From Thalassoglobus polymorphus (lineage in GTDB: Bacteria > Planctomycetota > Planctomycetia > Planctomycetales > Planctomycetaceae): 64,000 bases of DNA. The notes below the pieces were generated by a model that was given only the letters and a program-made list of their open reading frames with translations, was not told where the DNA came from and searched no databases. Positions 37,063-46,748 of the stretch are shown piece after piece (positions within the stretch are counted from its first letter, which is position 1; each line of letters starts with the position of its first letter). Made by a program: the position numbers and the translations under genes. Location: the NCBI RefSeq assembly GCF_007744255.1, contig NZ_CP036267.1:4072001-4136000 (forward strand), written 5' to 3'.

Positions 37063-37688
37063 TCTTCACTCCAAACTACTGGTTCATTAAAGGTGAATTG
37101 ACATCCTGAAACTTCGATAAGCAGTCCAACAGGCTTCTGTAAAGACATCGAAGGATGTGTCAATTCGAGTTCAACAGGATACGGCGCGCTATTTGTATTG
37201 AGAGCGCAGCGACACTGTCTCCTCTGAACAAAGATTAGCAGGTGAACAATCAAAGTGTCGAGACCTGCCTTTTTCTGAGAATATCAGCTGTTGTTGATAA
37301 TATTTCATTCGTTCCTGTGAGAATGGACAGTTCAATCAACCTGAATGTTCAGTGAAACTTAAAATTCTCGGAGCTCGAATTTCAAAACTGAGATGAGACC
37401 AGCAAAATAAAATTTGAGAACGATTGCACACCGACCAGTGAAAATTGATACAAAATATTGCGTTGGCCTTCACAAATCGAGGGTCAGTCCAATTTCAGCC
37501 TCTGGAGTCATGCCTGTAAACTCTCAGAATCGTGAGGAACTGGGATTCGTCTCTACATTTCTTGCCACGCAGACCGAATGAACGGCTTGATTCAGTTCGC
37601 AGGCAAGAACTAGAGTGATACTTGAGCACGTCTCAGTCGCGCTCAGAAAATCATCTCCTCAGCTTTGATCGGTTCAGAAAGAAACACC
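37063..37688. other. Intergenic region between divergent cysI and M42 peptidase genes
   Basis: About 625 AT-richer bases hold the promoters of both genes. Several AT-rich stretches (GATAATATTTCATTC near 37297, AAAATAAAATTTG near 37403) could be promoter parts. No open frame has coding character, and no riboswitch or RNA gene was recognised. A SAM- or cysteine-linked leader for cysI was looked for and not seen. Confidence 0.4.
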
Positions 37689-38735
37689 ATGGAACTGCTG
37701 GAAACACTCACACAAACTCCTTCTGTCCCCGGCCGCGAAGAGCGGATTCGAAAAGTCATCGAGGATTATGTGACCGAGAAGGGGCTCTTCGATGAAATTA
37801 GGACTGATCCGATGGGGTCCCTGATCTGTGTTCGCAAATCGCGTCCGCAGGATGGCAAGACGATCGAGAAGCCGCTCAAGGTCATGCTGGCTGCCCACAT
37901 GGATCAGATTGGTTTTCTTGTTTCACACGTCGGTGATGATGGATTTTTGCGTGTCAATCCGGTCGGTGGATTTGATCGGCGAAACCTGTTTGCTCGCCGA
38001 GTCAAAGTTTGCACATCTTCTGAAGACCTGCGAGGAGTGATGAACCCCGGCGGTCGTCCGATCCATATCGCCTCAGACGATGAGAAGAACAAAATCCCGG
38101 AGATCAACGAGTTCTTTATCGATCTCAGCCTCGATCCGGAAGTTGTTAAGCAGAAAGTCAAAATCGGCGATATGGTCGTCCTGGAAGGCCCATTCTCTGA
38201 AGTTGGTGACTCCGTTGTTTCTCAATGCCTCGACAATCGGATTGGCTGCTGGGCTGTGATTCGAGCAATTGAAAAATTGAAACATCATGACTGCGAAATT
38301 CACGCCGTCTGGACAGTTCAGGAAGAAGTTGGCTTGCGAGGAGCGATTCCGGCATCATTTGAAGTGGCTCCTGACATCGGTCTTTCGTGTGATACAACAC
38401 TCTGTTGCAAAATTCCGGGCGTCCCTGAAGAACAACGCGTGACGGTCCCCGGAGATGGAATCTGCTTGAAGATCATGGACTCTTCAACAATTGCCGATCT
38501 CAAACTCCTTGAGCAAATTGAAGCGATCGCTGAGAAAAACAACATCCCTTGTCAACGCGGCGTCCTTCCGCGTGGTGGTCAAGATGGAGCCGCCATTCAG
38601 CGTTCCCGCTCAGGTGTCCGCGTGGCAGTCTTTGCCTGCCCGGTGAAGTACATTCATACCGTTACCGAAATGTCGCACAAAACCGACCTGATGGCGTACC
38701 CGAATCTGCTCGCAGCCTACTTGGAACAGCTGTAA
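37689..38735 (+). CDS. M42 family metallopeptidase (FrvX/glutamyl aminopeptidase type)
   Basis: A 348-residue cytoplasmic aminopeptidase of the M42 family (tetrahedral TET-like complexes). ATG at 37689 is chosen over TTG 37665 because it gives the usual MELLETLTQTPSVPGREE start. Metal ligands and catalytic residues of M42 are seen in order: His70 (LAAHMDQIGF), Asp in CLDNRIGCW (near 184), catalytic Glu pair in VQEEVGLRGA (near 218), Asp in SCDTT (near 240) and His in KYIHTVTEMSHK near the C-terminus. It probably has peptidase activity, though the family also contains proteins annotated as endoglucanases. It converges with argS. Confidence 0.93.
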   Translation: MELLETLTQTPSVPGREERIRKVIEDYVTEKGLFDEIRTDPMGSLICVRKSRPQDGKTIEKPLKVMLAAHMDQIGFLVSHVGDDGFLRVNPVGGFDRRNLFARRVKVCTSSEDLRGVMNPGGRPIHIASDDEKNKIPEINEFFIDLSLDPEVVKQKVKIGDMVVLEGPFSEVGDSVVSQCLDNRIGCWAVIRAIEKLKHHDCEIHAVWTVQEEVGLRGAIPASFEVAPDIGLSCDTTLCCKIPGVPEEQRVTVPGDGICLKIMDSSTIADLKLLEQIEAIAEKNNIPCQRGVLPRGGQDGAAIQRSRSGVRVAVFACPVKYIHTVTEMSHKTDLMAYPNLLAAYLEQL

Positions 38736-38835
38736 TGCTCGCCTGATTTTCAGATGCAGCATTTGAGAAAACCGTCTCGAATGTTTCTGGTGCTGAATTT
38801 CAAAAGCACTGAGTTGATGCAGAATGGTACTGTGT

Positions 38836-38866
38836 GTGGAGGCTTTCCCGGCGGGAACGCCTCCAC
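38836..38866. terminator. Palindromic hairpin between convergent genes
   Basis: Strong stem GTGGAGGC / GCCTCCAC (8 bp), a T-C mismatch, then TTCCC / GGGAA (5 bp) around loop GGC. It lies between the convergent M42 peptidase and argS genes. It has no T-run on either side, so it may be a two-way transcript-end or mRNA-stability structure rather than a classic intrinsic terminator. Confidence 0.7.
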
Positions 38867-38932
38867 CAGCCGTCACTCAAAAAAGCCAGTGTGAGCGAAG
38901 GTCGACCAGTGGCGAACTCTATGGTTGCAAAC

Positions 38933-40909
38933 CTACATTTTTTCGCAGACTTCGATTCCGAGTAGCTCCAGCCCCTGCTTGATCACGCGACCAGCAAGGT
39001 CGATGAGTTTGAGACGGCTGTGCTTTGTGGTTTCGTTGTCCGCTTTCAGGACGGAGCATTTCCCGTAGAACGTTGTCAGTTCGCCAGCCATCTCGAAGAG
39101 ATATTGCGTCAGTAAATTCGGTCGACACTCGCTGCCGACACTCTCTAACGCTTCACCGAACCGGCACAACTTCAAAGCAAGAGACCGTTCTGCCGGATCA
39201 TCGAGGTGAATATTAAAACTCGATGATCGTAGTTCGTTGAGATCAATTCCGCCTCGGCGAAAAATTCCGTGAATTCGAGCGTAGGCGTACTGCATATAAG
39301 TTGCGGTATCGCCGGTGTTCGCCAGCATTTTGTCCCAGTCAAAGACATAATCGCTTTCACGATTGTGATGCAGGTCGGCATATTTAATGCCGCCGATCCC
39401 AACGATTTCGGCAATCGCTGTGCGTGTTTCTTCATCGAGTTCAGGGGCCGGATTGCCGTCGGCATCCGTTTTTGAATCATCATTGCTGGCGACAACTTCT
39501 CGCGCCTTGCGAACTGATTCATCCAACAGACTTTCCAAGCCGACATTGTCTCCCGACCGGGTTTTGAACGGTCGACGATCTTCCCCCATGACGGTTCCGA
39601 AACTGACGTGCTGAAGGTCAATCTTTGTGTCCAACCACAACTCAACCGTTTGCATCAGCAATTTGAAGTGCTCACTTTGTCGGGCATCGACCACATACAA
39701 CACGACCTCCGCTCCTAGCTCCTCCACACGGTATTTCACCGTCGCCAGATCGGTTGTTGCATACGTAAACGCTCCATCAGCTTTCTGCACAATAAACGGA
39801 GCTGCGTTCCCTTCGATGAAGACGCACTTGGCACCATCACTCTCTTTTGCCAGCCCTTTCGCTTCCAGATCGGCCACAACGTCTGCGAGCATCGGGTTGT
39901 AATAACTCTCGCCGAGAGTTTTGTCGAAGTGAACATTCAAACGGTCATAGACCGATTGCAGAGCAGTCAGACATTGAGGCAGAAATTCATCCCACAGCTT
40001 CTGATTCTCAGGGTCTCCTCCGTGCAACTTGGCTGTCTCTTCGCGAGCAAGCCGCGCAATGTCGGGGTGAGCATCCGCGAGTTGCTTGAGGTTCTCGTCC
40101 GCCTCGATTTCGACGACCCGTGAATTCAATTCTTTGAGTGACTCGCGAGCTGCGACGAGTTCAGTTCGTTGTTTTTTGAGTGCTTTCTTTTGTTTTTTGT
40201 CGCTCGGATCAGCACTTGCTTCCGCCGCCTCGAGCGCACCTGCGAGCGTCTCGATTCGTTGTTCTTCCTGAGGGATTTTCACAACCGCAGCGTGATAATC
40301 ACTGAGAGTGTTGACCAGTCGATAAAGTCGAGCCAACTCGCCAACGGCGTCCGCTTTATAGGCGGCCTCGTCAACAAAATGTTTATATCCGTAGATGATC
40401 ATCCCAAACTGGGTTCCCCAGTCACCGATATGGTTGTCGCTGACGACGGAATGTCCCAGAAATCGAAACGTTCGCTGAAGTGAATCCCCAATCACGGAGC
40501 TTCGCAGATGTCCGACATGCATCGGTTTCGCGACATTGGGCGAAGAGAAGTCGATGACGTACTTCCGCGGAGTTTCTACTTCCGCAACGCCGAGGCGTTC
40601 ATCCTTGAAGGCATTGTTCGTGAGTGACTCAACAACTTCGTCTTTAAGTCGCAGGTTGATAAACCCCGGACCGGCGATTTCAGGCGGTTCGCACAAATCG
40701 GAAACATCCAACTTCTCGACAAGACTGGCTGCCAGTTCACGCGGATTGACCCCATTTTTCTTGGCGAGCGGCATCGCACAATTGGCTTGAAAATCACCAA
40801 AGCGAGCGTCTTGGGACACCTTCACCATCTCAGCGAATGGTTGTGGATTTTCCGTAAAGTCTTCAAGAGCTGGAAGAAATCGAGCTTGGAGTTCGTGCAG
40901 AATGTTCAT
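38933..40909 (-). CDS. argS: Arginyl-tRNA synthetase
   Basis: Charges tRNA-Arg; class I synthetase of 658 residues, longer than the typical 560-590. The HIGH motif appears as HVGH at 131-134, within SSPNVAKPMHVGHLRSS. The KMSKS region is degenerate as usual for ArgRS (RPFKTRSGDNVGLE). The N-terminal tRNA-binding Add1 domain and C-terminal DALR domain (ARIHGIFRRGG onward) are intact. The extra length comes from a charged, Lys/Ala-rich helical insert (about 215-290: SADPSDKKQKKALKKQR and following coil). The insert resembles a coiled coil and may contact tRNA. Identity is certain. Confidence 0.98.
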   Translation of the reverse strand: MNILHELQARFLPALEDFTENPQPFAEMVKVSQDARFGDFQANCAMPLAKKNGVNPRELAASLVEKLDVSDLCEPPEIAGPGFINLRLKDEVVESLTNNAFKDERLGVAEVETPRKYVIDFSSPNVAKPMHVGHLRSSVIGDSLQRTFRFLGHSVVSDNHIGDWGTQFGMIIYGYKHFVDEAAYKADAVGELARLYRLVNTLSDYHAAVVKIPQEEQRIETLAGALEAAEASADPSDKKQKKALKKQRTELVAARESLKELNSRVVEIEADENLKQLADAHPDIARLAREETAKLHGGDPENQKLWDEFLPQCLTALQSVYDRLNVHFDKTLGESYYNPMLADVVADLEAKGLAKESDGAKCVFIEGNAAPFIVQKADGAFTYATTDLATVKYRVEELGAEVVLYVVDARQSEHFKLLMQTVELWLDTKIDLQHVSFGTVMGEDRRPFKTRSGDNVGLESLLDESVRKAREVVASNDDSKTDADGNPAPELDEETRTAIAEIVGIGGIKYADLHHNRESDYVFDWDKMLANTGDTATYMQYAYARIHGIFRRGGIDLNELRSSSFNIHLDDPAERSLALKLCRFGEALESVGSECRPNLLTQYLFEMAGELTTFYGKCSVLKADNETTKHSRLKLIDLAGRVIKQGLELLGIEVCEKM

Positions 40910-41141
40910 GTTCGGTGGTCGCAGCCAGCGAAGAGATCAGCTCTCAATGCGAATTGACCTGAGGCCGCTGGTTGAATTGCAAGGGATGATGATTTAGGGG
41001 GAGAAAATTGGCTGAGGACGATCAAAGAACTCCTGAACCGATTTTCGGCTCAGAGCATCTTTCGAATTGGTCTACAGGTTCTGCCTCGTGGCGAACAGCA
41101 ATTCTATTGATGAAACGCGTTCTTAACGGGCACACGGTAGA
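40910..41141. other. Intergenic start region of argS and left part of a repeat
   Basis: Upstream of the argS start (40909) the gap to the next coding sequence is about 430 bases. The argS promoter should lie within 40910-41040, and the TAGAGCA repeat occupies 41051-41154. No other gene is visible. Confidence 0.4.
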
Positions 41142-41154
41142 GCAAATCGCTCTA
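41051..41154 (+). repeat. TAGAGCA-family palindromic repeat, copy 4 (complete)
   Basis: Complete copy: CAGAGCA terminus, TCTTTCGAATTGGTC, CAGGTTCTGCCTCG, TGGCGAACAGCAATTC, spacer, GAAACGCGTTCTTAACGG, GCACACGG, and terminal hairpin TAGAGC-aaatc-GCTCTA. Very close to copy 3 at 25573 over both arms while the central spacer differs, which indicates selection or recent spread of the arms. Confidence 0.88.
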
Positions 41155-41339
41155 GAATAACAACTCCGAAGCAGCGAGTGCAGACTGGTTCCCTGAAGAA
41201 ATTTGATTCGCGAGCATCTTGTTTTGCCGAACACTTTTGAGACCCGCTCGATAAGACCTTCATCAATCATTGATCCTGACAAGGGGCTCGTGAATCGATT
41301 CGCGTTTCGAGTGAAGAAACGTCCGGCGAATGCCTGAAA

Positions 41340-43142
41340 TCAGTGAGTCGTGGCAATCTGTTTATTGCGTTGATTGATACGGAGTTCGGATTGAGTGGCG
41401 AAAGCAGGCCACTCTGCAGGAGTTTTGACCTTTGCTTCATTAGTAATTACGCGACGACTGGCGGCGAGGTAGTCTTCACTCGCTGGGTTGTCGAACCGAT
41501 TTTTCGGCCCCCAAATCTGTGCCAAGTCGTCCTGGTAGAGTAATGACCAGTCCTCCTGATGGCGATTCATGACTCTGACAGAGGGTTCTTGCAAACGACT
41601 GATGAGTATGAGTTCAGGATTTTTAAAGGAGAGAGCTCGCGAGGAATCAATCGGTCCAGACTGTGAGCTTCTGTGCCGTGGTCCTTCGTAATCTTCCCCA
41701 AAAGTGAAGTCGAAGTAGACATCAATGATTTCTTGTGGGTAGCAGGTACGGAAGCGGCCATCGATGGCAACTGTCGAATCCATCTTCTCGTTGGCAAAGA
41801 AACCGATGGCATATTGAGCCCAGTTGAATGTGACCACAGTACGACCTTCGAGGCCATGCTCCGCCATAAACTTGAATGCGTCGACAGGGTACTTGTCGCG
41901 AGGGACATTGAGTGTTCCCAGCTTCGGAGCCGTCGCAACTGCAACGGAAACGATCCAGATTCCAAGAACTCCCTGAACCAGAATCGGACGTTGCCAAAGT
42001 CGTTTCGACGCAGGCTTCTCCTCAGTTTTCTCTGCAAGTTTCTTCTGTTCGTTCTTAAGATCCGCCAAGAACCGAACAGCGACATCGTTGATTTCGACAG
42101 CGAACCAACTGGCCCAGAGGATCGCCAGTAATGGGAGATGTCGAATGTGGCTGATGGCTTGCGTTGCAATCAATCCGAAGACAATGAGCTGGACCCAATC
42201 GGCCCGTTGACGCACTTTCGCCGCCAGGAGAACGGTAACCACCATCACCCAGAATCCGACCACCTCGCGGCTGAAGCTGAACAACGATGGGGATTCCCAA
42301 TCGCCGATTTCAGGTCGCGGTTCATGCAAAGCCCCCCACATCCATTGATGCAGTTCAATCCCGTATGGAGTCAGCAAAGTTGCAGCACAAATTCCAAAAC
42401 CGACGATCGGCAATATCGCCAGTGCCTTACGGGTCTCAAGTGAGATTGCCTCACCATTTGAGCGGCTCCAGACTTTCGATAAAATGAGCTCTATGAATCG
42501 TAATCCGAGACAGGCGATTGCGACACAAACTCCAGCTGCAAAACTGCCATGAGTGTTCGCCCAAATTGCGATCAACGGAAGGAGCCAGAAAAGCTGAAGC
42601 AATCGTTTCGTTGAAATCTCTCCTTGTTCATCCCTCTGAAAGCACCAGAACAATAACGCACTCATCATCCCGAAAAAGACATAGCCAAAGATTTGCGGAC
42701 GAAAGTGCCAGTGAAACTGAATAGAGAATGCAACGACCAGACAAATGAACGCAGCGACGATCTGATGCACGCCATTCACACGGGCACGCCACCATATGAT
42801 CCCAAGTAAGATCCAACCGAACAAATATTTCCCGAACGTCAGTCCGCGCGGACCAAAGGCATTTGTGACGGACGCCATGACCAGTTCAGCGATGTTTTCA
42901 TGATTGATCCAACGCGTTCCTTCAGCCGTGAAGGACCAAGTGTTCGTTCGCGGCAGAACGCCCTCTTCAAGGATTTCCTGACCGTACTGCACATGTCCCC
43001 ACAAATCTGGATCGGCGAAGTCCATCGCCATGATCAACCCACATGTCGACAGAACAGCCACAGCGAACAAGATCTGTATCGATCTCGTCGAACCTGAGTT
43101 CACGTCAGTTTTGAGAGGGGAATTCGAGATTGAGGAGATCAT
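41340..43142 (-). CDS. Polytopic membrane protein, GT-C glycosyltransferase-like
   Basis: About 600 residues from ATG 43142 (an in-frame TTG at 43160 gives six more). There are around ten hydrophobic helices, beginning at about 24-40. Directly after the first helix comes ADPDLWGHVQYGQEIL and, further on, an acidic-aromatic loop (FTAEGTRWINHENIAELV), the arrangement seen in GT-C dolichol-type glycosyltransferases of the PMT/ArnT clan. The C-terminal soluble part (about 440-600) contains RTVVTFNWAQYAIGFF and VAIDGRFRTCYPQEI. The substrate is unknown. A TAGAGCA repeat lies downstream of it, and hpnH is divergent upstream. Confidence 0.72.
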   Translation of the reverse strand: MISSISNSPLKTDVNSGSTRSIQILFAVAVLSTCGLIMAMDFADPDLWGHVQYGQEILEEGVLPRTNTWSFTAEGTRWINHENIAELVMASVTNAFGPRGLTFGKYLFGWILLGIIWWRARVNGVHQIVAAFICLVVAFSIQFHWHFRPQIFGYVFFGMMSALLFWCFQRDEQGEISTKRLLQLFWLLPLIAIWANTHGSFAAGVCVAIACLGLRFIELILSKVWSRSNGEAISLETRKALAILPIVGFGICAATLLTPYGIELHQWMWGALHEPRPEIGDWESPSLFSFSREVVGFWVMVVTVLLAAKVRQRADWVQLIVFGLIATQAISHIRHLPLLAILWASWFAVEINDVAVRFLADLKNEQKKLAEKTEEKPASKRLWQRPILVQGVLGIWIVSVAVATAPKLGTLNVPRDKYPVDAFKFMAEHGLEGRTVVTFNWAQYAIGFFANEKMDSTVAIDGRFRTCYPQEIIDVYFDFTFGEDYEGPRHRSSQSGPIDSSRALSFKNPELILISRLQEPSVRVMNRHQEDWSLLYQDDLAQIWGPKNRFDNPASEDYLAASRRVITNEAKVKTPAEWPAFATQSELRINQRNKQIATTH

Positions 43143-43282
43143 TGCTGTCACAGCTGTCAATAATTGTGCTGATTATGGAATTCGACGGAATTGCTTGCCT
43201 GAAACCGATCCGGAAACGATTGAAATGCTCACTTGACTCACTCTTTAAGAGAGCAAGCTCAGGTTTCAGGGGCAGTTCTATA

Positions 43283-43382
43283 CCATTCTTCGAATTGGTG
43301 TTCTCGTTCTGCCTCGTGGCGAACAGCAATTTCGCTTGTGAAACGCGTTCTTCACGGGCACGCGGTAGAGCAAACTGCTCTA
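43283..43382 (+). repeat. TAGAGCA-family palindromic repeat, copy 5
   Basis: The forward copy reads CATTCTTCGAATTGGTG, TCGTTCTGCCTCG, TGGCGAACAGCAATTT, spacer, GAAACGCGTTCTTCACGG, GCACGCGG and ends in hairpin TAGAGCA-aac-TGCTCTA. Upstream of its left arm lies the accessory module from 43252. Confidence 0.85.
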
Positions 43383-43701
43383 AACGTACCTCATAAAAAG
43401 GGGTTGTGACGAAACGATGCAAAAATTCACCAATTGTAGGAGCAGCAGGTTTCGTGTCGGAGCACAAAGAAAATCGGCCGCAGACCGAAAGTCGCCCAGC
43501 ATTTCAAATGCGGACGATGTTTTCGTTCGTCAGCCAGCTCCAAAGTTCACGTTTCTCTTGGGATAAAAGATCACTTAATCTGAGTCCGACCCGTTCAGTG
43601 GTTAGAGCAGTTTGCACCAGAACCAGTCTGAAAACCTCTGGAATATCCGCTTTGCTTAACGTTTGAGAGAGCAATTTTAAGCTTCAGGATCAGTTCTAAG
43701 A

Positions 43702-43771
43702 TGTGTCCGTGAAGAATTCGTTTCTCTAATAAAATTCCTGTTCGTCACTTGGCAGAACCTGGACACCAATT
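43702..43771 (-). repeat. TAGAGCA-family repeat, copy 6 (decayed, reverse)
   Basis: Reverse-strand reading gives AATTGGTGTCCAGGTTCTGCC, then AGTGACGAACAGGAATTTT, then AGAGAAACGAATTCTTCACGG. This matches the left arm, centre and right arm start of the family but lacks the terminal hairpin. Confidence 0.65.
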
Positions 43772-43913
43772 TACAAGGCATTCTAAAGTTAACGACAATC
43801 ACCGTCCGTCTAAAATTGCGGGAAATCAGCGCAGACGCCGGGCTGTAAAACTGTTATCACATCACACGCTTAACTCATTTCAAAACAATGACTTCGGACG
43901 GAGTCGAAGATCT

Positions 43914-45050
43914 ATGTCAGTACCTGTTTCTCAAATGTGGACGGTTGCGTCGTATGTGGTGAAGCAAAAGCTTCAACGACGGAAACGATATCCCCTTGTC
44001 TTAATGCTGGAACCGTTGTTCCGGTGCAACCTTGCATGTGCAGGGTGCGGGAAAATTCAACATCCGACAGAAATTCTGAAACGTCACCTGTCAGTCGCGG
44101 AATGCCTCAACGCTGTCGACGAATGCGGGGCTCCAATTGTTTCAATTCCAGGAGGCGAACCGCTGCTCCATCCGGAAATTGATCAAATCGTTGAGGGCAT
44201 GATTGAGCGTGGCAAGTACGTTTACCTCTGTACAAACGCCATTTTGCTCGAAAAGAATCTGCACCGATTCAAGCCCTCGAAGCAGCTCTCCTTTTCTGTT
44301 CATCTGGATGGACCAAAAGAAGACCATGATGCCGCCGTCTGTCGGGAAGGGATTTATGACATTGCGATTCAGGCAATTCGGACAGCCGTTGACCAGGGCT
44401 TCCGCGTGACGACGAATACAACCGTCTTTAGCCACGGTGATCCTGAGCGGCTGCGAGGGATGTTCGACACACTCATGGAGATCGGCGTCGAAGGGATGAT
44501 GCTCTCTCCCGGATACCAGTACGAGAAGGCTCCTGATCAGGAGCACTTCCTTTCTCGCGATCAGACGACCAACTTATTCCAACGCATTCTTGGCAACGCG
44601 AAACGGTCCTGGGTCTTCAACCAGTCCCCGCTCTTTCTGGAATTCCTGAAGGGGAAATGGGATCTCGAATGCACACCTTGGGGAAACCCAACATTCAACC
44701 TGTTTGGTTGGCAGAAACCATGCTATCTACTTGAAGAGGGTTACGCTGATAGTTTCCAGGAATTGATGGACTCCGTCGACTGGGACAGCTACGGAAGAGC
44801 CAGTGGAAACGAAAAATGTCAGGACTGCATGGTCCACTGTGGCTACGAACCGACAGCGGTCGATGCCACTTTTGGAACACTCTCCGGATTTGCGATGTCT
44901 GCCTGGAGAACTGTTTTTGGTCCGGGAAAAGATATCATTCCTGAACCAATTGAGGCATCCGCACCGAAGGCTTCCAATCTGGTCTCACTTGAAATGAATC
45001 TCTCCTCCCCATCCGGTTCGAAAGAAGAAGAGACTCATTCAGTAGCGTGA
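43914..45050 (+). CDS. hpnH: Adenosyl-hopene transferase HpnH (radical SAM)
   Basis: Adds adenosine from SAM to hopene (diploptene), the first step toward extended hopanoids. It has 378 residues from ATG 43914 (the earlier frame from 43749 runs through repeat DNA and is not typical). The N-terminus, [19 protein letters not shown], is that of HpnH, with the radical-SAM cluster Cys38, Cys42 and Cys45 (C-x3-C-x2-C). Later motifs are [13 protein letters not shown], the [12 protein letters not shown] loop and the C-terminal [15 protein letters not shown]. It acts on membrane lipids in the cytoplasm. No squalene-hopene cyclase is adjacent, so the pathway is scattered. The convergent neighbour is a membrane protein gene. 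Confidence 0.96.
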   Translation: MSVPVSQMWTVASYVVKQKLQRRKRYPLVLMLEPLFRCNLACAGCGKIQHPTEILKRHLSVAECLNAVDECGAPIVSIPGGEPLLHPEIDQIVEGMIERGKYVYLCTNAILLEKNLHRFKPSKQLSFSVHLDGPKEDHDAAVCREGIYDIAIQAIRTAVDQGFRVTTNTTVFSHGDPERLRGMFDTLMEIGVEGMMLSPGYQYEKAPDQEHFLSRDQTTNLFQRILGNAKRSWVFNQSPLFLEFLKGKWDLECTPWGNPTFNLFGWQKPCYLLEEGYADSFQELMDSVDWDSYGRASGNEKCQDCMVHCGYEPTAVDATFGTLSGFAMSAWRTVFGPGKDIIPEPIEASAPKASNLVSLEMNLSSPSGSKEEETHSVA

Positions 45051-45068
45051 GCCCGTCCCTTTGGGACT

Positions 45069-46748
45069 TCAGTCGCTATCCGAATCTTTGTGCTTGAGTG
45101 GATCGAATTCTGTCGCGAGTTTCCCAATGGGCCGGGTCACTCGATGGACAACATACGGTCCAGAGCGAAAAACGACCGGCTGCGAGAACGGGAAAAGTTC
45201 AAAACCGTCTTCAGGAAACGCTTCGGGAAGTTGCGTTTCAGGATTATTCAGAGTTTGAAGTTCTTCTTCTGTCATTCCAGCTTCGGTGAGGCTGCTGACT
45301 GCAAACTTGTGCTGGCATTGCTCGAGCGCGAGTGAGATCTCCTCGGTCCGGCTTTTGAAGAGACGTGCCAATGTGTCGAGAAAGACATATCGAGTGGACG
45401 GGTTGATTTCCAACTCCGGATAAATCTGAATTAAGTGATTTGTATAAACCGTGACCTCGCCGTCTTGAACTCCCTGTTCTTTCAGATAGGCAATAACTGG
45501 TTCAAGATGTTCCCAGCTCGGTTGAGGATCGACCTGAATCTTCTTCCGCAGTTCCATTGATGGTCCTGAACTGACGCAGTCCCACCAGGAACTAAGCCGA
45601 ACCGGAGAGAGTACCGGCGAGGTCAGCACGACCAACAGACAAGCGGCTGCAAAACCTTTCCAGGCAATCGACCGAAATTGTGATGGAATCTTAATACTTA
45701 ATGAAATCGCCAAAGCCAGAACCAGTGCTGGCACATGAACATACATGAACGGGTATTGCAACACGAAGACCTGCACCAGCCAGCCAATGTAAAGTGCAAT
45801 AAGCAGGAGTAAACGTGGCTGTCGCTGTGACTTCTCGATGATATTGGTTTGGATCGTCCGAGCCGAAACGATGAGAGCGACAACATGGGCCCAACTCCAC
45901 GGGAAGAAGACGTTCCATAATCCGACCATACGATCAGCTGTCAATCGAGAACGCCCGGTCGAGACGTACTCCGGATTCCACTCAAGTTGCATCACCCAAA
46001 ACGCGTCCCAGGCTTGAGTCTGAATCAACCAGAGCGAACCGAGAATTCCCATGAGGATTCCACCCGCGAGGACTCCACTGGTTTCAATTGCAATGCGAAT
46101 TCGTTTTTTCGTGAGCCAAGCCGACATCAAAATTACGCAGAGAGCCGGCACAGCAATGTGCGGTTTAATCCAGAATGCAATCGACCAGTAGATCCCTTCA
46201 AGGAACGCTGAAGCAACAATCTGCTTCGAGGAGAAGTCTTCTTCTCTTTTTTCCAATCGGGAAACTCGACACTGCACCGCAAGCAAACAGGGCAAGAGCA
46301 TCCAGAGATCACGCTGGCAGTGACACCATTCCAGAAGCCCCAAATAAAACGCAAAAACAGACAATGTCAGCAAGGCTGATTGAGTCGTAAACAGAGATTT
46401 ACCGCGGCGCGAAATCATACGCGAGAGAATAGCAATGATACCACTAACGACAGCCAGATCAAAGACTCGTAGAACAACATCTGACCAACCGAAAATGCCG
46501 CGTACAAGCATATGAACCCACACAACACCAGGAAGGTTTGGTTCGACAATATCTTGATACAAAACGCCACCTTCCAGCGCACAGCGGGCCTGCAAATCGT
46601 AGATGATCGTATCGAGAGTCAGATGCAAGCAAAGAAAAACGGGAACATTGATACCCAATAGCACGAGAACAACTCCCCAAACGATCCGTTGTGAAACGGA
46701 CATCGAACTCCAAAGTTCATTCAGTTTGGAAGGAGAAGTTTCAGTCAT
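45069..46748 (-). CDS. Polytopic membrane protein, GT39-like glycosyltransferase
   Basis: A 559-residue protein with about ten hydrophobic helices, first at 21-43. After it comes LDTIIYDLQARCALEGGV, then YQDIVEPNLPGVVW, a pattern shared with dolichyl-phosphate-mannose or ArnT-type GT-C enzymes (acidic residues in the first outer loop that accept the lipid-linked sugar). The C-terminal part is soluble (about 405-559: VTVYTNHLIQIYPELEINP). It has no obvious partner, but sits beside hpnH and the methyltransferase/GT2 unit, suggesting a lipid-linked glycan role. It converges with hpnH (18 bases apart). Confidence 0.72.
   Translation of the reverse strand: MTETSPSKLNELWSSMSVSQRIVWGVVLVLLGINVPVFLCLHLTLDTIIYDLQARCALEGGVLYQDIVEPNLPGVVWVHMLVRGIFGWSDVVLRVFDLAVVSGIIAILSRMISRRGKSLFTTQSALLTLSVFAFYLGLLEWCHCQRDLWMLLPCLLAVQCRVSRLEKREEDFSSKQIVASAFLEGIYWSIAFWIKPHIAVPALCVILMSAWLTKKRIRIAIETSGVLAGGILMGILGSLWLIQTQAWDAFWVMQLEWNPEYVSTGRSRLTADRMVGLWNVFFPWSWAHVVALIVSARTIQTNIIEKSQRQPRLLLLIALYIGWLVQVFVLQYPFMYVHVPALVLALAISLSIKIPSQFRSIAWKGFAAACLLVVLTSPVLSPVRLSSWWDCVSSGPSMELRKKIQVDPQPSWEHLEPVIAYLKEQGVQDGEVTVYTNHLIQIYPELEINPSTRYVFLDTLARLFKSRTEEISLALEQCQHKFAVSSLTEAGMTEEELQTLNNPETQLPEAFPEDGFELFPFSQPVVFRSGPYVVHRVTRPIGKLATEFDPLKHKDSDSD

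Larger units (their letters stand above)
43143..43913. other. Repeat-rich intergenic region upstream of hpnH
   Basis: Nearly 770 bases between the GT-C-like gene and hpnH. It holds one full forward repeat (43283-43382), a decayed reverse copy (43702-43771), and two copies of an accessory module with consensus AGAGAGCAAnnTcaGg and cAGTTCTA (from 43252 and from 43668). A further TTAGAGCAGTTTGCACCAG at about 43600 repeats the wording found after the stop codon at 17405. The hpnH promoter probably lies within the last 150 bases. Confidence 0.6.

Noticed and set aside
43749-43913. Extended start of hpnH
   Set aside because: The extra 55 codons read through repeat DNA. The ATG at 43914 matches the usual start of HpnH proteins.
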